Shown here: one piece after another, positions 1 through 7,987 of the stretch | Numbering within the stretch: position 1 is the first letter of the stretch | How the letters are laid out: each line of letters begins with the position of its first letter | Source of the DNA: DRWZ01 sp964601505 | Lineage (GTDB): Bacteria; Calescibacteriota; Calescibacteriia; Calescibacteriales; Calescibacteriaceae | DNA: 22,311 bases | NCBI GenBank assembly: GCA_964601505.1 | Contig: CAZRNR010000034.1 | Location: 1 to 22,311, forward strand | Reading direction: 5' to 3' | The notes under the pieces: generated by a model | Database searches by the model: none | Seen by the model: only the letters and a program-made list of their open reading frames with translations | What the model was told of the DNA's origin: nothing | Made by a program: the position numbers and the translations under genes

Positions 1-1
1 A

Positions 2-1087
2 GCATCAGATGATATAATGCTTGTAAAGATAGACACAAATGGGAACCTACAATGGGCAAAAAGAATATATGGATCTGCTTCAGATCAACCATCTTCTATT
101 ATAAGAACATCAGATGGAAATTACATAATAACTGGAATCACACAGAGCTTCAGATTCAACGCAGGGAACGACGGCTTTATAGCTAAGGTAGACAGCTCAG
201 GAAATTTACTTTGGTTCAAATCCGTAGGTGGACCTTATGATGATGAAGCTCCATCATTAGTAGAATCAGAAGATGGAAACTATATATTCCTTGGTTCCCT
301 ACGATCATCTTTTGGGTCAGATGACTATAACATATTAGTTGGAAAGATAGACAAAAACGGCTACATTCTATGGAAAAAGGTTATTGGTTGGGGATATACA
401 ACATCAAGCCACGAATACGGACACTCTATATCAAAAGCTCCTGATGGGAATTATATTATAATAGGAAGAACCGATTCAATACCTCCAAATTCTGATATAA
501 TTGTTATAAAGATTGATACTAATGGTAATATTCTACAGATGAATTTACTTGGTGGTGCTGGGAACGAGCTAGGTCCGGTAGCATCTTCTGCTTTCTCCGG
601 TGGTAAAGGAAGAATAGTCTTCACTGATGATGGCAAAACAGTAATAGTAGCTTCAACCGATAGCTTTGGAAATGGGAGATTTGATATATACATCACAGAA
701 CTTTCAGAAAACACCTGTGGTCTGAAACCTGTGCAAGACATAACAATATCATTTGGAGGATTTGATGAGTTTCATATGCCGAATATATCTGATGAGACGG
801 CAAATGTCACAATTTCTGACCTTACCGTTTTAGAAAGTCCTGGTGGGAACATAGTTGAAGCATGTTTAACTTCTGCACAAGCTCCGGCTCTAAATACATA
901 TGAATATCATGAGACATATGAATATTATAAACAATATGAGGAAAAAGGCGTAGGTTGTTCTTCATTTAATCTTTCTGCAATAATCGTAATAATATCACTG
1001 CTGATTCTCCAAAAGAGGAAAACAAGTAATCATCAAAATAAAAGCCATGACGGGGTAAATCAGAACCAGAATCTGAAGCGAAAATAA
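2..1087 (+). CDS. Repeat-rich (delta-60/beta-propeller-like) surface protein, 5' end missing
   Basis: The frame is open from base 2, so the gene starts outside the window; the ATG at 17 is internal. The visible part has about four repeats of 50-60 residues built on 'DGNYII.G.T' and 'I.KID.NGN..W.K', as in delta-60/SBBP-type repeats that fold as beta-propeller blades on secreted bacterial proteins. A non-repeat domain follows (about residues 225-295, counted from the ATG at 17), then a Tyr-rich linker, then GVGC (Cys314), a hydrophobic helix (about 320-333) and a basic QKRK stretch with a further 22 polar residues. This tail resembles Cys-containing C-terminal sorting signals (MYXO/Synerg/JDVT-CTERM type), so surface anchoring after export is inferred. 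The ligand is unknown. It ends 5 bases from the convergent rplM, leaving no room for a terminator between them. Confidence 0.75.
   Translation, partial: ASDDIMLVKIDTNGNLQWAKRIYGSASDQPSSIIRTSDGNYIITGITQSFRFNAGNDGFIAKVDSSGNLLWFKSVGGPYDDEAPSLVESEDGNYIFLGSLRSSFGSDDYNILVGKIDKNGYILWKKVIGWGYTTSSHEYGHSISKAPDGNYIIIGRTDSIPPNSDIIVIKIDTNGNILQMNLLGGAGNELGPVASSAFSGGKGRIVFTDDGKTVIVASTDSFGNGRFDIYITELSENTCGLKPVQDITISFGGFDEFHMPNISDETANVTISDLTVLESPGGNIVEACLTSAQAPALNTYEYHETYEYYKQYEEKGVGCSSFNLSAIIVIISLLILQKRKTSNHQNKSHDGVNQNQNLKRK
896..925 (+). repeat. Short tandem repeat in coding sequence (18-base period)
   Basis: The 12-mer ACATATGAATAT occurs at 896-907 and again at 914-925, an 18-base period that encodes TYEYHE then TYEYYK. 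It lies in the Tyr-rich linker just before the C-terminal membrane tail of the surface protein, and is in frame, so unit gain or loss would change only linker length. Confidence 0.6.
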
Positions 1088-1092
1088 CACAA

Positions 1093-1536
1093 CTAAAGAT
1101 CTAATTTTTGAATTTTTTGAGCTTTATGTGGGTGGTCAGGACCTTGGTATATTTTCAATCTTTTGAGCATTCTATATCTTTGGAAGTTTTTAGGAAGCAT
1201 ACCCTTTACAGCAATGTAAAGGAGTTTTGTTGGATCCTTAGCGTGTATCTTTTCAGCTGAGAACTCTTTTAGCCCACCAGGATAGCCCGTGTGCCATCTT
1301 ATCATCTTTTGCTTCCATTTTTTACCGGTAAGAACAATATCTTTTGAGTTTATAACAACAACAAAATCTCCCATATTTTGATTTGGAGTATAAGTAGGTT
1401 TATTTTTTCCTTGAAGTATCATAGCTATTTTTGATGCCAACCTTCCCAAAACTTTTCCCTTTGCGTCAATAAGATACCAGTTTCTTTGGGCATAAGCTTG
1501 TTGCTTGCTCAAGAATTTTGTCGCCTGACTATACAT
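1093..1536 (-). CDS. rplM: 50S ribosomal protein L13
   Basis: Large-subunit ribosomal protein that binds 23S rRNA early in 50S assembly. The 147 residues cover the whole family. Recognisable blocks are RNWYLIDAKGKVLGRLAS near the N-terminus, GKNKPTYTPNQNMGDFVVVIN, the TGYPGG loop, and KGMLPKN...LKIYQGPDHPH at the C-terminal end. The ATG at 1536 gives the usual short N-terminal leader and no strong Shine-Dalgarno precedes it. It follows the thiolase-like gene by 53 bases on the same strand and may be read through from it. The usual partner rpsI is not downstream: a convergent gene ends 5 bases away. Confidence 0.97.
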   Translation of the reverse strand: MYSQATKFLSKQQAYAQRNWYLIDAKGKVLGRLASKIAMILQGKNKPTYTPNQNMGDFVVVINSKDIVLTGKKWKQKMIRWHTGYPGGLKEFSAEKIHAKDPTKLLYIAVKGMLPKNFQRYRMLKRLKIYQGPDHPHKAQKIQKLDL

Positions 1537-1589
1537 AAGTTCTTACTTTTATTCTATTCAAGTAAATATTCTTTTTTTCAGAATCATTT

Positions 1590-2714
1590 TTACTCACCGG
1601 CTATAACCCAGACGACATTATACTGGTTAAAGAATGTCCAGCAATCTGCAACTCCTCTCCTCAGGGGCTTTCTTATATCCATAACATCGCCGACAAGCCT
1701 TTTAGTAACTTCTATCATTCTGAGCAGACCAACAGCCCCCGGGGGATTTGTGCAGAGAGCTCCACCAGATGGATTAATCGGAAGTTTTCCTTCCTTGAAA
1801 AAAGAGCCATCGTGTATAGGCTTGACAAGGCGCTTTTCTGCCACGAGTTCAAGAGCTTCTATTGACATAAGTTCTATGTGCGGAAATACATCCATAATCT
1901 CTGCGAAATCAACTTCCCTTTTTGGATTTCTTATTCCAGAAAGCTTGTAAGCTCTCCTTGCAGCATATCGGAGAGAATTCAGGTGAGCTAAATCCTCATA
2001 ACCAGGGTAATACGGACCTATATTCACCCCAAATCCATCAACCCAAGCTCTTCTTTGCTTTGTTTTGACTATGTCTCCTCTTGCAAATATCATCGCTGCA
2101 GCTCCATCTGTTTTTGGAGCAATCATAAGCTTACGAATTGGTTCCGCCACGTAAGGTGAGGAGAGAATATCTTCAAGTATTATTTTCTCCCTTATATGAG
2201 CATCTTCGTTAGAAAACCCATTTCTTCTATTCTTTATCACAATCATTCCAAGTTCCTCTTCCCCTATTCCAAGTCTATCCATAAAGACTTTAGCCTGGAG
2301 TGCTGAAAAGCTTATAAAGTCAAGCCCACTACCTTTTAAAAATCCAGCTTGCGCATATAGAGAAGAAAGATACTTGAGATCTGATTCAGAACTTTTTCCA
2401 TAACCAACAACGAGAGCTATTTTACTCTCCCCACTCATCAAACTTGAAACAGCATAAACAGCTCCAAATGCTCCATCTATATTTCGCAAGAATGTATGCC
2501 TTCTTGGCCCCTTAAGATCTAATTTCCTTGAAAGCTCAGATATATCATTATATGAGGAATATGCACATTCAACAAAATAATCTATATCAGATGAATCAAT
2601 TTGTGCATATTCTAATGCTTTAACTACTGCCTCCTTTGCTAAATCTACCTCAGAAAGCGGTGAATCAGATTCCAATCTTGATATACCTATGCCGATTATA
2701 CCAACCCTTATCAT
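1590..2714 (-). CDS. Thiolase-fold protein lacking the catalytic residues
   Basis: Thiolase superfamily, closest by eye to the SCP-x/archaeal-type thiolases, of normal length (374 residues) with both thiolase halves. The N-terminal half has the glycine-rich nucleophile loop followed by SLMSGESKIALVVGYGK; the C-terminal half has DVFPHIELMSIEALEL and NPSGGAL. The active site looks lost: the nucleophile Cys position of CASG reads GAFG (Gly81), the His of HDxF is Met274 (MDVF), and the GHP/GEP motif reads NPP (323-325). A condensing or thiolytic role is therefore unlikely; a structural or partner-bound role, as for non-catalytic thiolase-like subunits, is inference. Its ATG overlaps the stop of the upstream PKD lipoprotein gene (ATGA), so translation is probably coupled. 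No DUF35 (OB-fold) partner is in the window. Confidence 0.8.
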   Translation of the reverse strand: MIRVGIIGIGISRLESDSPLSEVDLAKEAVVKALEYAQIDSSDIDYFVECAYSSYNDISELSRKLDLKGPRRHTFLRNIDGAFGAVYAVSSLMSGESKIALVVGYGKSSESDLKYLSSLYAQAGFLKGSGLDFISFSALQAKVFMDRLGIGEEELGMIVIKNRRNGFSNEDAHIREKIILEDILSSPYVAEPIRKLMIAPKTDGAAAMIFARGDIVKTKQRRAWVDGFGVNIGPYYPGYEDLAHLNSLRYAARRAYKLSGIRNPKREVDFAEIMDVFPHIELMSIEALELVAEKRLVKPIHDGSFFKEGKLPINPSGGALCTNPPGAVGLLRMIEVTKRLVGDVMDIRKPLRRGVADCWTFFNQYNVVWVIAGE

Positions 2715-4183
2715 TGTATAGAGAAGGAAAATACTTTCTCATTCTTTATTTGCGCGTTTTTCAGATTTTCCAACCGAACCTCACATGATGAAGTAGAACT
2801 AAAATTATTTTCTATCGGGCAAGATAAGCTACCATTTAAATAAGTGGAATCACTTGAGCAGTAAATACAAGAGAAATCCGCTATCACACCTTCTGGAATA
2901 GCAAAAACACTCAGCAGATAAGTACCTTTAGAAGAAAGGCTATATGTTGTCTCATTCACATCTATACCCCAACCACTTAAAACTCTCTGGATATAAAACT
3001 CCCTTGCACCAGAAACAGATTGAGTATGTCTGAAAACCACGTATACGTTATAGTTCCCTGCAACATCAAATGGGACCACTCTGACCCTCAAAGTCAAAGG
3101 AGAGCTGAAAGTTCCATTATTAACATCATTACCTCTTAGATCTTTTGCTTCAACATACAAAGCTGGAGAATTTACAAATACAGAAATTGGACCAAATTTT
3201 AAAGTACCTATCTTACCCGCGGTATCATAAGCTATACCTGTTATAAAAAACCGACCTTCCTTTTTATACTGATGAGATAAGCGGAAAAAATACCTACGCC
3301 CACTTTTTTCTGTTGCCAAAGCTAAATCAACAGGAGTAGCTTCTCCATCTCCCCAATCCACAAAAATTTTCTGAACATCTGAATCAAGGTCTGAGACACC
3401 AAGGAAAATACCTACTTCAACAGGGGCAACACCAACAATTGATGAAGGACCTACATATGTAGCGTTTTTCACATAATCATAAGCAATATCAATAACGGGA
3501 GCAATATTTTCAGAGGAACCTGCACTCTCAAAAACAGATAACTCAATTGTCTGGGATGAGGAAAGAGGATAAGGAGCAAATCTGTTTGAGTCATACACAA
3601 TCATAATAACCTTATAATCTCCTCCCCGTATATACCTATGAGATGCCTGACAACTCTCAGCACGAGTGTATTCTCCATCTCCCCAAATAAAAAGAACATA
3701 AGATATACCATTCATATCAGAACATAAAGCCCTGACATACACCAGATCGCCAGGAATAAAATTAGAAGTGGGTTCAAGAAAATCTGGATCTTTGTATGCA
3801 GAAAAATTCTCTATCTTTGGAGCATCATTTGTGATTATAGTAGTTCCGGTCTCAGAAGCTCCAGAATCATCCATACCATAGAGTCTCACATAAAATACTC
3901 CCAACTTTTCATATGTTCTTGTTAGAACTACTCTGTTATCTTTGAGTTTATCTTTTATGTTTTCTTGAGTTCCATCACCATAATCAATAATGAGATATTT
4001 GATACTTCCCCTTGAAGGTATAGCTTCAACGGTGAAAGAAACGGTCATGGGGAAAGAATCATAATTTTTGGAAGGAGATATAACAAGCATTGGACCTGCA
4101 GTTGGTGGAAGTTCTTTTAAGTCAGTACAAGAAACCAAATTAAAAATAAAAATAGAAACAAAAAATATTCCTGCCTTCTTCAC
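2711..4183 (-). CDS. Lipoprotein with three PKD-like domains
   Basis: Secreted lipoprotein of unknown function. The GTG at 4183 gives a textbook N-terminus, MKKAGIFF, a hydrophobic stretch and lipobox LVSC (Cys19); a TTG at 4207 would add eight hydrophobic residues before the lysines and is less likely. Three PKD-type units are marked by DYGDGT (residues 67-72), IWGDGE (166-171) and DWGDGE (276-281), each followed by a TY/HRY/HQY...G.F/Y strand typical of PKD. A C-terminal region of about 150 residues has a Cys-rich end (IYC...LSC...SSC) that could form disulfides. PKD domains usually mediate protein or polysaccharide contacts at the cell surface. The gene heads a minus-strand unit and overlaps the thiolase-like gene by 4 bases; the XylF-like gene diverges from it. 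Confidence 0.85.
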   Translation of the reverse strand: MKKAGIFFVSIFIFNLVSCTDLKELPPTAGPMLVISPSKNYDSFPMTVSFTVEAIPSRGSIKYLIIDYGDGTQENIKDKLKDNRVVLTRTYEKLGVFYVRLYGMDDSGASETGTTIITNDAPKIENFSAYKDPDFLEPTSNFIPGDLVYVRALCSDMNGISYVLFIWGDGEYTRAESCQASHRYIRGGDYKVIMIVYDSNRFAPYPLSSSQTIELSVFESAGSSENIAPVIDIAYDYVKNATYVGPSSIVGVAPVEVGIFLGVSDLDSDVQKIFVDWGDGEATPVDLALATEKSGRRYFFRLSHQYKKEGRFFITGIAYDTAGKIGTLKFGPISVFVNSPALYVEAKDLRGNDVNNGTFSSPLTLRVRVVPFDVAGNYNVYVVFRHTQSVSGAREFYIQRVLSGWGIDVNETTYSLSSKGTYLLSVFAIPEGVIADFSCIYCSSDSTYLNGSLSCPIENNFSSTSSCEVRLENLKNAQIKNEKVFSFSIQ

Positions 4184-4215
4184 AAATAAAAATATTAAGA
4201 AAATCAAAATAAAAA

Positions 4216-4233
4216 TTTGAAGAAATCTTCAAA
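4216..4233. repeat. Inverted repeat in a divergent promoter region
   Basis: TTTGAAGA (4216-4223) and TCTTCAAA (4226-4233) are perfect inverted copies separated by AA. The element lies between the divergent PKD-lipoprotein and xylF-like genes and 18 bases upstream of a candidate -35 box for the latter, so it could be an operator. No regulator gene is nearby. Confidence 0.35.
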
Positions 4234-4250
4234 AATGCTGCATTAGGCTA

Positions 4251-4281
4251 TTTACAAATTTCATCAAGAAATTGATAAAAT
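4251..4281 (+). promoter_or_regulatory. Candidate promoter of the xylF-like gene
   Basis: TTTACA (4251-4256, five of six matches to TTGACA) and TAAAAT (4276-4281, five of six to TATAAT) are 19 bases apart. Transcription would begin about at the GTG start codon (4288), giving a leaderless mRNA. This is pattern matching in AT-rich DNA. Confidence 0.4.
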
Positions 4282-4287
4282 AAACCT

Positions 4288-5286
4288 GTGAGTTCTGTCT
4301 TAATATATTTTCTATTTCTTATTATTACTACTGCTATTAATACTTTTCTTACAAAAGAGGCAAGAAGCTATGATGTAGGCTTTATAATTGCAACAGAAAA
4401 AGAAGAAAGATATAAGAAAGATAAAAAATTTTTTCTTGAAGAGGCTAAAAGTCTTGGCCTCTCTGTTTTTTTTGGCAGCTCCGATAACGATCAAGAAAGG
4501 CAAAATGAACAGGTCTTAAAAGCAGTAAGAGAAGGGGTAAAAGTCATAGTAATTCAACCGGTTGATTCTTTTGGTGCTAAAAAAGCAATCCAAATAGTAA
4601 AACCACACAAAATCAAAATCATAGCTTATGATAGGATAATATACGATGCATACATAGATTATTACATAACACACGATTCAGTCCTTGTAGGTATATTACA
4701 ATCCAGAGAGTGTACAAAATTCTCGGGAGAAAAAGGAAATGTTGTCATACTTTCAGGTGGTAAAAACCACTCAGTTGCTAAGCAGATAACCACAGGGAAC
4801 CTTATGATCCTTGAGAAAATCCCAAACATAAAAATATTAGGTGTATTTTACCATGAGAATTGGGATGAATCAGAATCTTACATTACAATCAAAGAAATAC
4901 TGAAAAAAAATTCCGATTTAAGGTGCATTATTGCAAACAACTCATCACTGGCAAGAGGAGCTATAAAAGCTCTGGAAGAAAATTCAATAAATCCAAAGGA
5001 TATTTTTATAGCGGGAGCAGATGCAGATCTTGAGAACATAAAACTTCTGATTCAGGGGAAACAAAAAGTTGAAATACTAAAAGATATAGAACCTTTAGCA
5101 AGGACAGCTGCAAGAGTTTCCTATGATATCATAAAAGGAAAGAATCCAGATTTCCAAGATGTTCTTAACAACGGAAAAGTTGATGTGAAAGTGATCAAAA
5201 TACCGGTTGAACTCATAACCAAAGAGAATATAGATCTCCTGATAAAAAGAGGCTTTCATAAAAAAGAAGATATTTATGGTAAGTGA
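4288..5286 (+). CDS. XylF-like periplasmic sugar-binding protein
   Basis: Periplasmic binding protein of the type I (Peripla_BP_4) fold, most like D-xylose-binding XylF. A signal peptide (about residues 1-27) precedes YDVGFIIATEKEERYKKDK, which parallels the XylF start (KIGMAIDDLRLERWQKDR). Other shared blocks are IQPVDS, KIIAYDRIIYDA.IDYYIT, the hinge block GADADLENIKLLIQGKQ, LARTAA, and the C-terminal GFHKKED. The length of 332 matches XylF (about 330). Xylose or a related pentose is the likely ligand, but specificity cannot be read safely. No xylG/xylH ATPase or permease gene adjoins it, so it works with a distant transporter or has been recruited for sensing. The start codon is GTG, without a Shine-Dalgarno. 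Confidence 0.88.
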   Translation: MSSVLIYFLFLIITTAINTFLTKEARSYDVGFIIATEKEERYKKDKKFFLEEAKSLGLSVFFGSSDNDQERQNEQVLKAVREGVKVIVIQPVDSFGAKKAIQIVKPHKIKIIAYDRIIYDAYIDYYITHDSVLVGILQSRECTKFSGEKGNVVILSGGKNHSVAKQITTGNLMILEKIPNIKILGVFYHENWDESESYITIKEILKKNSDLRCIIANNSSLARGAIKALEENSINPKDIFIAGADADLENIKLLIQGKQKVEILKDIEPLARTAARVSYDIIKGKNPDFQDVLNNGKVDVKVIKIPVELITKENIDLLIKRGFHKKEDIYGK

Positions 5287-5435
5287 AAACTAAAACTCAT
5301 ATCCAAAGCAATTCTATCTAATTAGTAAAAAATCAAAGATTTGAGCTTAAATGCAGGATAGGTTATAAAATTTTCCTGAGGAATGAATTTGCTAAAATGA
5401 AAATATTCAAATATCACAAGAAAGATCAACAGAAT

Positions 5436-5852
5436 TTACAGGATTCCCCCAAGACATTTTTCTTCTGATTGACCTATTAAATACCCCTTTATCCTCTTAA
5501 GTAGGATCTGGCGAACTCTTTGAATACCTATTTTATAGCTATAAGGATCTTTAGATGTAAAAAATTCGCTAAAGGTTTTTGTTCCGCTGAAGGATTTATC
5601 TTTACACAAAATGGAATAACCAATAACAACCTCAACCAAATATCCTCTAACTCTTCCATCAGGGTCAAAAAATGATGGATTCTCTCGGTAATCTAATATT
5701 TCCGCTGAGACTTCCGCTTTTTTATCTCCACTCCCAAACAAAAATCTTTCCTGAACAAACCAATAAGTTCGGCTGATAAGATCTATTTCAACTGAACCGG
5801 GAAGTTTATGAGAACAAGAGAAAAATCCAGAGAGAAAAAGAAGAATGAGCAT
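5436..5852 (-). CDS. Small lipoprotein, possible LptE-like LPS assembly protein
   Basis: A 138-residue predicted lipoprotein. The leader is very short and lacks a basic N-region (MLILLFLSGFFSC, Cys13). The mature part contains a block reading A.VSAEILDYRENPSFFDPDGRVRGY (about residues 46-71) and then alternating strands, a pattern seen in LptE, the outer-membrane lipoprotein that plugs the LptD LPS translocon. A C-terminal amphipathic helix (VRQILLKRIKGYLIG) also fits. Against this, the first strand/helix unit of LptE seems shortened. An in-frame TGA lies seven codons upstream of the ATG, so no longer ATG form exists. It diverges from dxs. LPS genes (kdsB, lpxC) elsewhere in the window agree with the idea but do not prove it. 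It may instead be a lineage-specific lipoprotein. Confidence 0.5.
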   Translation of the reverse strand: MLILLFLSGFFSCSHKLPGSVEIDLISRTYWFVQERFLFGSGDKKAEVSAEILDYRENPSFFDPDGRVRGYLVEVVIGYSILCKDKSFSGTKTFSEFFTSKDPYSYKIGIQRVRQILLKRIKGYLIGQSEEKCLGGIL

Positions 5853-5935
5853 ACAAATAAGGATAAAGTTTCAAACCAAAAGAATCATCAACGCAAAAAC
5901 TGAAAAAAATAAGAAGAAGATATCTCCTGAATATA

Positions 5936-7816
5936 ATGAAAATTGTGATCATAGAAAAAATAAACAGTCCACGAGATTTAAAACTTCTCACTCTGGAGGA
6001 ACTTGAAAGATTATCTCAGGAGATAAGAGAAATTATAATAGATGTAGTATCTAAAAACGGGGGTCATCTATCTCCTTCACTTGGTATAGTTGAGCTTATT
6101 TTAGCTCTCCACTATGTTTTTGATATGCCGAAAGACAAAATAATATTTGATGGAGGATATCAAGCTTATGCACATAAGCTTATAACAGGAAGAAAAGAAT
6201 ACTTTCACACATTGAAAATATGGAATGGTCTTGGAGGATTTTTAAGGAGGGAAGAATCTGAATATGATATAATTGCTGCAGGACACGTCGGAACTTCGGT
6301 TTCGTCAGTTCTTGGTATATCTGAAGCAAGCAAGAAACTCGGCGAAAATGGGAAAACTATAGCGGTTATTGGAGATGGAGCAATGACTTGTGGAATGGCT
6401 TATGAAGCAATGAATCATGCTGGCGAAATGAAGTCAGACCTCATAGTCATACTTAATGATAATGGAATGTCCATATCTCCAAACAGAGGAGCGATAGCTT
6501 CATATTTTTCAAAAATAATGGCAGAACCTATATTCTTCAGAGCAAGAGAATCTATCAAAAAAATCATAAGAGAAACACTATCTCAAAAAGGAGAAGATAT
6601 AATCAGAGTAATTAGAAGAGCCGAAGCATCATTTATATCTCTTCTCACACCGGGTATTTTATTTGAATCTCTTGGATTCTACTACTTTGGTCCTGTAGAT
6701 GGGCACAACATAAGAGAACTCATATGGATACTCAGAAAGGTAAAAGAATGGAAAGGACCAGTTTTAGTTCATGTCAAGACCAAAAAGGGAAAAGGATATA
6801 AACCCGCAGAAGATGATCCGGAATTTTTCCATAGAATTGCTCCATTTGAAAAATCAACAGGTAAAGTCATAAAAAAATCAACAAATCCATCTTTTTCTGC
6901 AGTTTTCGGAGATTTTATAGTTGATCTTGCCAAAAAAGATAAAAGAGTTGTAGGAATCACTGCTGCAATGCCTCTTGGGACAGGACTTGACAAACTACAC
7001 AAGGAAATTCCAGATAGGTTCTACGATGTAGCGATAGCTGAACAGCATGCTGTGACATTTGCAACAGGTTTAGCTCTCGGAGGTATGAGACCTTTTGTAG
7101 CAATATACTCCACATTCCTGCAAAGAGCTTACGATCAGATCTTACACGATATGGCTATACAGAATGCCCCGGTATGTCTATGCATAGATAGAGCCGGCAT
7201 AGTCGGAGAAGATGGGGCCACACATCATGGTGTTTTCGACATAGCATACCTCAGACCAATCCCTAACATAGTTCTAATGTCTCCCGCTGATGAAAACGAT
7301 CTGAGAGATATGCTTCTTACATCTCTTAATCTTGGCAAACCCTGCGCAATAAGATACCCAAGATCTGAAACATTTGGCTTTCCAAGAAGGGAACCAAGAG
7401 TAATAGAAATAGGACGATCGGAAGTCAAAAAAGATGGTTCAGATTTGACTATACTTGCTTATGGAAGTTTGCTTTACGAAGCATCAAAAGCCGTAGAAGA
7501 AGCAGAAAAAGAATATAAATGTTCAATAGCACTTATAAACGCAAAATTCGCAAAACCACTTGATACCGAAATCATATGTCAATACGCACAAAGGACAAAA
7601 AGGATTATAACAATAGAAGAAGCAAGAAAAGATGGAGGATTTGGATCCGCTGTCCTTGAACTCCTTGCTGACAAGAAAATAAAAGCAGATGTCATAAGGC
7701 TTGGAACACCGGATTTTTTTGTAGAACAAGGATCAAGAACAGAACTACTTTCTCTCCTTGGGCTTGATAAAGATGGAATAAAAAGAGCAATAGAACGGAT
7801 ACTATTTGAAACATAA
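5936..7816 (+). CDS. dxs: 1-deoxy-D-xylulose-5-phosphate synthase
   Basis: Cytoplasmic, thiamine-diphosphate-dependent enzyme that joins pyruvate and glyceraldehyde 3-phosphate, the first step of the MEP isoprenoid pathway and also a precursor supply for thiamine and pyridoxal phosphate. The 626 residues span the family. Visible motifs: NGGHLSPSLG with the His equivalent to E. coli His49 (His44 here), the ThDP motif GDGAMTCG...LNDNGMSIS, FGPVDGH (E. coli His299), DVAIAEQHAVTFATG (catalytic Glu), YSTFLQRAYDQ, IDRAGIVGEDGATHHG, and PDFFVEQG near the end. Oddly, WDVGHQAY reads FDGGYQAY, so the His of GHQ is Tyr75, and GHSSTS reads GHVGTS. Start choice is open: the ATG at 5936 overlaps a TATAAT (5932-5937), and the in-frame GTG at 5945 sits seven bases after that box, as a leaderless start would. 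Confidence 0.95.
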   Translation: MKIVIIEKINSPRDLKLLTLEELERLSQEIREIIIDVVSKNGGHLSPSLGIVELILALHYVFDMPKDKIIFDGGYQAYAHKLITGRKEYFHTLKIWNGLGGFLRREESEYDIIAAGHVGTSVSSVLGISEASKKLGENGKTIAVIGDGAMTCGMAYEAMNHAGEMKSDLIVILNDNGMSISPNRGAIASYFSKIMAEPIFFRARESIKKIIRETLSQKGEDIIRVIRRAEASFISLLTPGILFESLGFYYFGPVDGHNIRELIWILRKVKEWKGPVLVHVKTKKGKGYKPAEDDPEFFHRIAPFEKSTGKVIKKSTNPSFSAVFGDFIVDLAKKDKRVVGITAAMPLGTGLDKLHKEIPDRFYDVAIAEQHAVTFATGLALGGMRPFVAIYSTFLQRAYDQILHDMAIQNAPVCLCIDRAGIVGEDGATHHGVFDIAYLRPIPNIVLMSPADENDLRDMLLTSLNLGKPCAIRYPRSETFGFPRREPRVIEIGRSEVKKDGSDLTILAYGSLLYEASKAVEEAEKEYKCSIALINAKFAKPLDTEIICQYAQRTKRIITIEEARKDGGFGSAVLELLADKKIKADVIRLGTPDFFVEQGSRTELLSLLGLDKDGIKRAIERILFET

Positions 7817-7987
7817 AAAATTAACTAAATTTTCTGATCACTCTCTTGTTGAGATTTAAACAAAAAAAATATAAATCATATGGGTAAATGAGGCATTAAT
7901 GAATGCATGGAACCAAACAATATTGCAAATCCGAGCAGCAAAGTGATTAAGAATTAAAATTTTCCCATTCTTGCGCGGATTTACGGA

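Noticed and set aside
213..223. GGTTCAAATCC, similar to a tRNA T-arm
   Set aside because: It lies in the repeat-protein reading frame, and no cloverleaf or acceptor stem surrounds it.
7817..7987. Possible bidirectional terminator between convergent dxs and kdsB
   Set aside because: Only weak AT-rich dyads are present (for example AAGAAT...ATTCTT around AAAATTTT); no GC-rich stem with a T-run.
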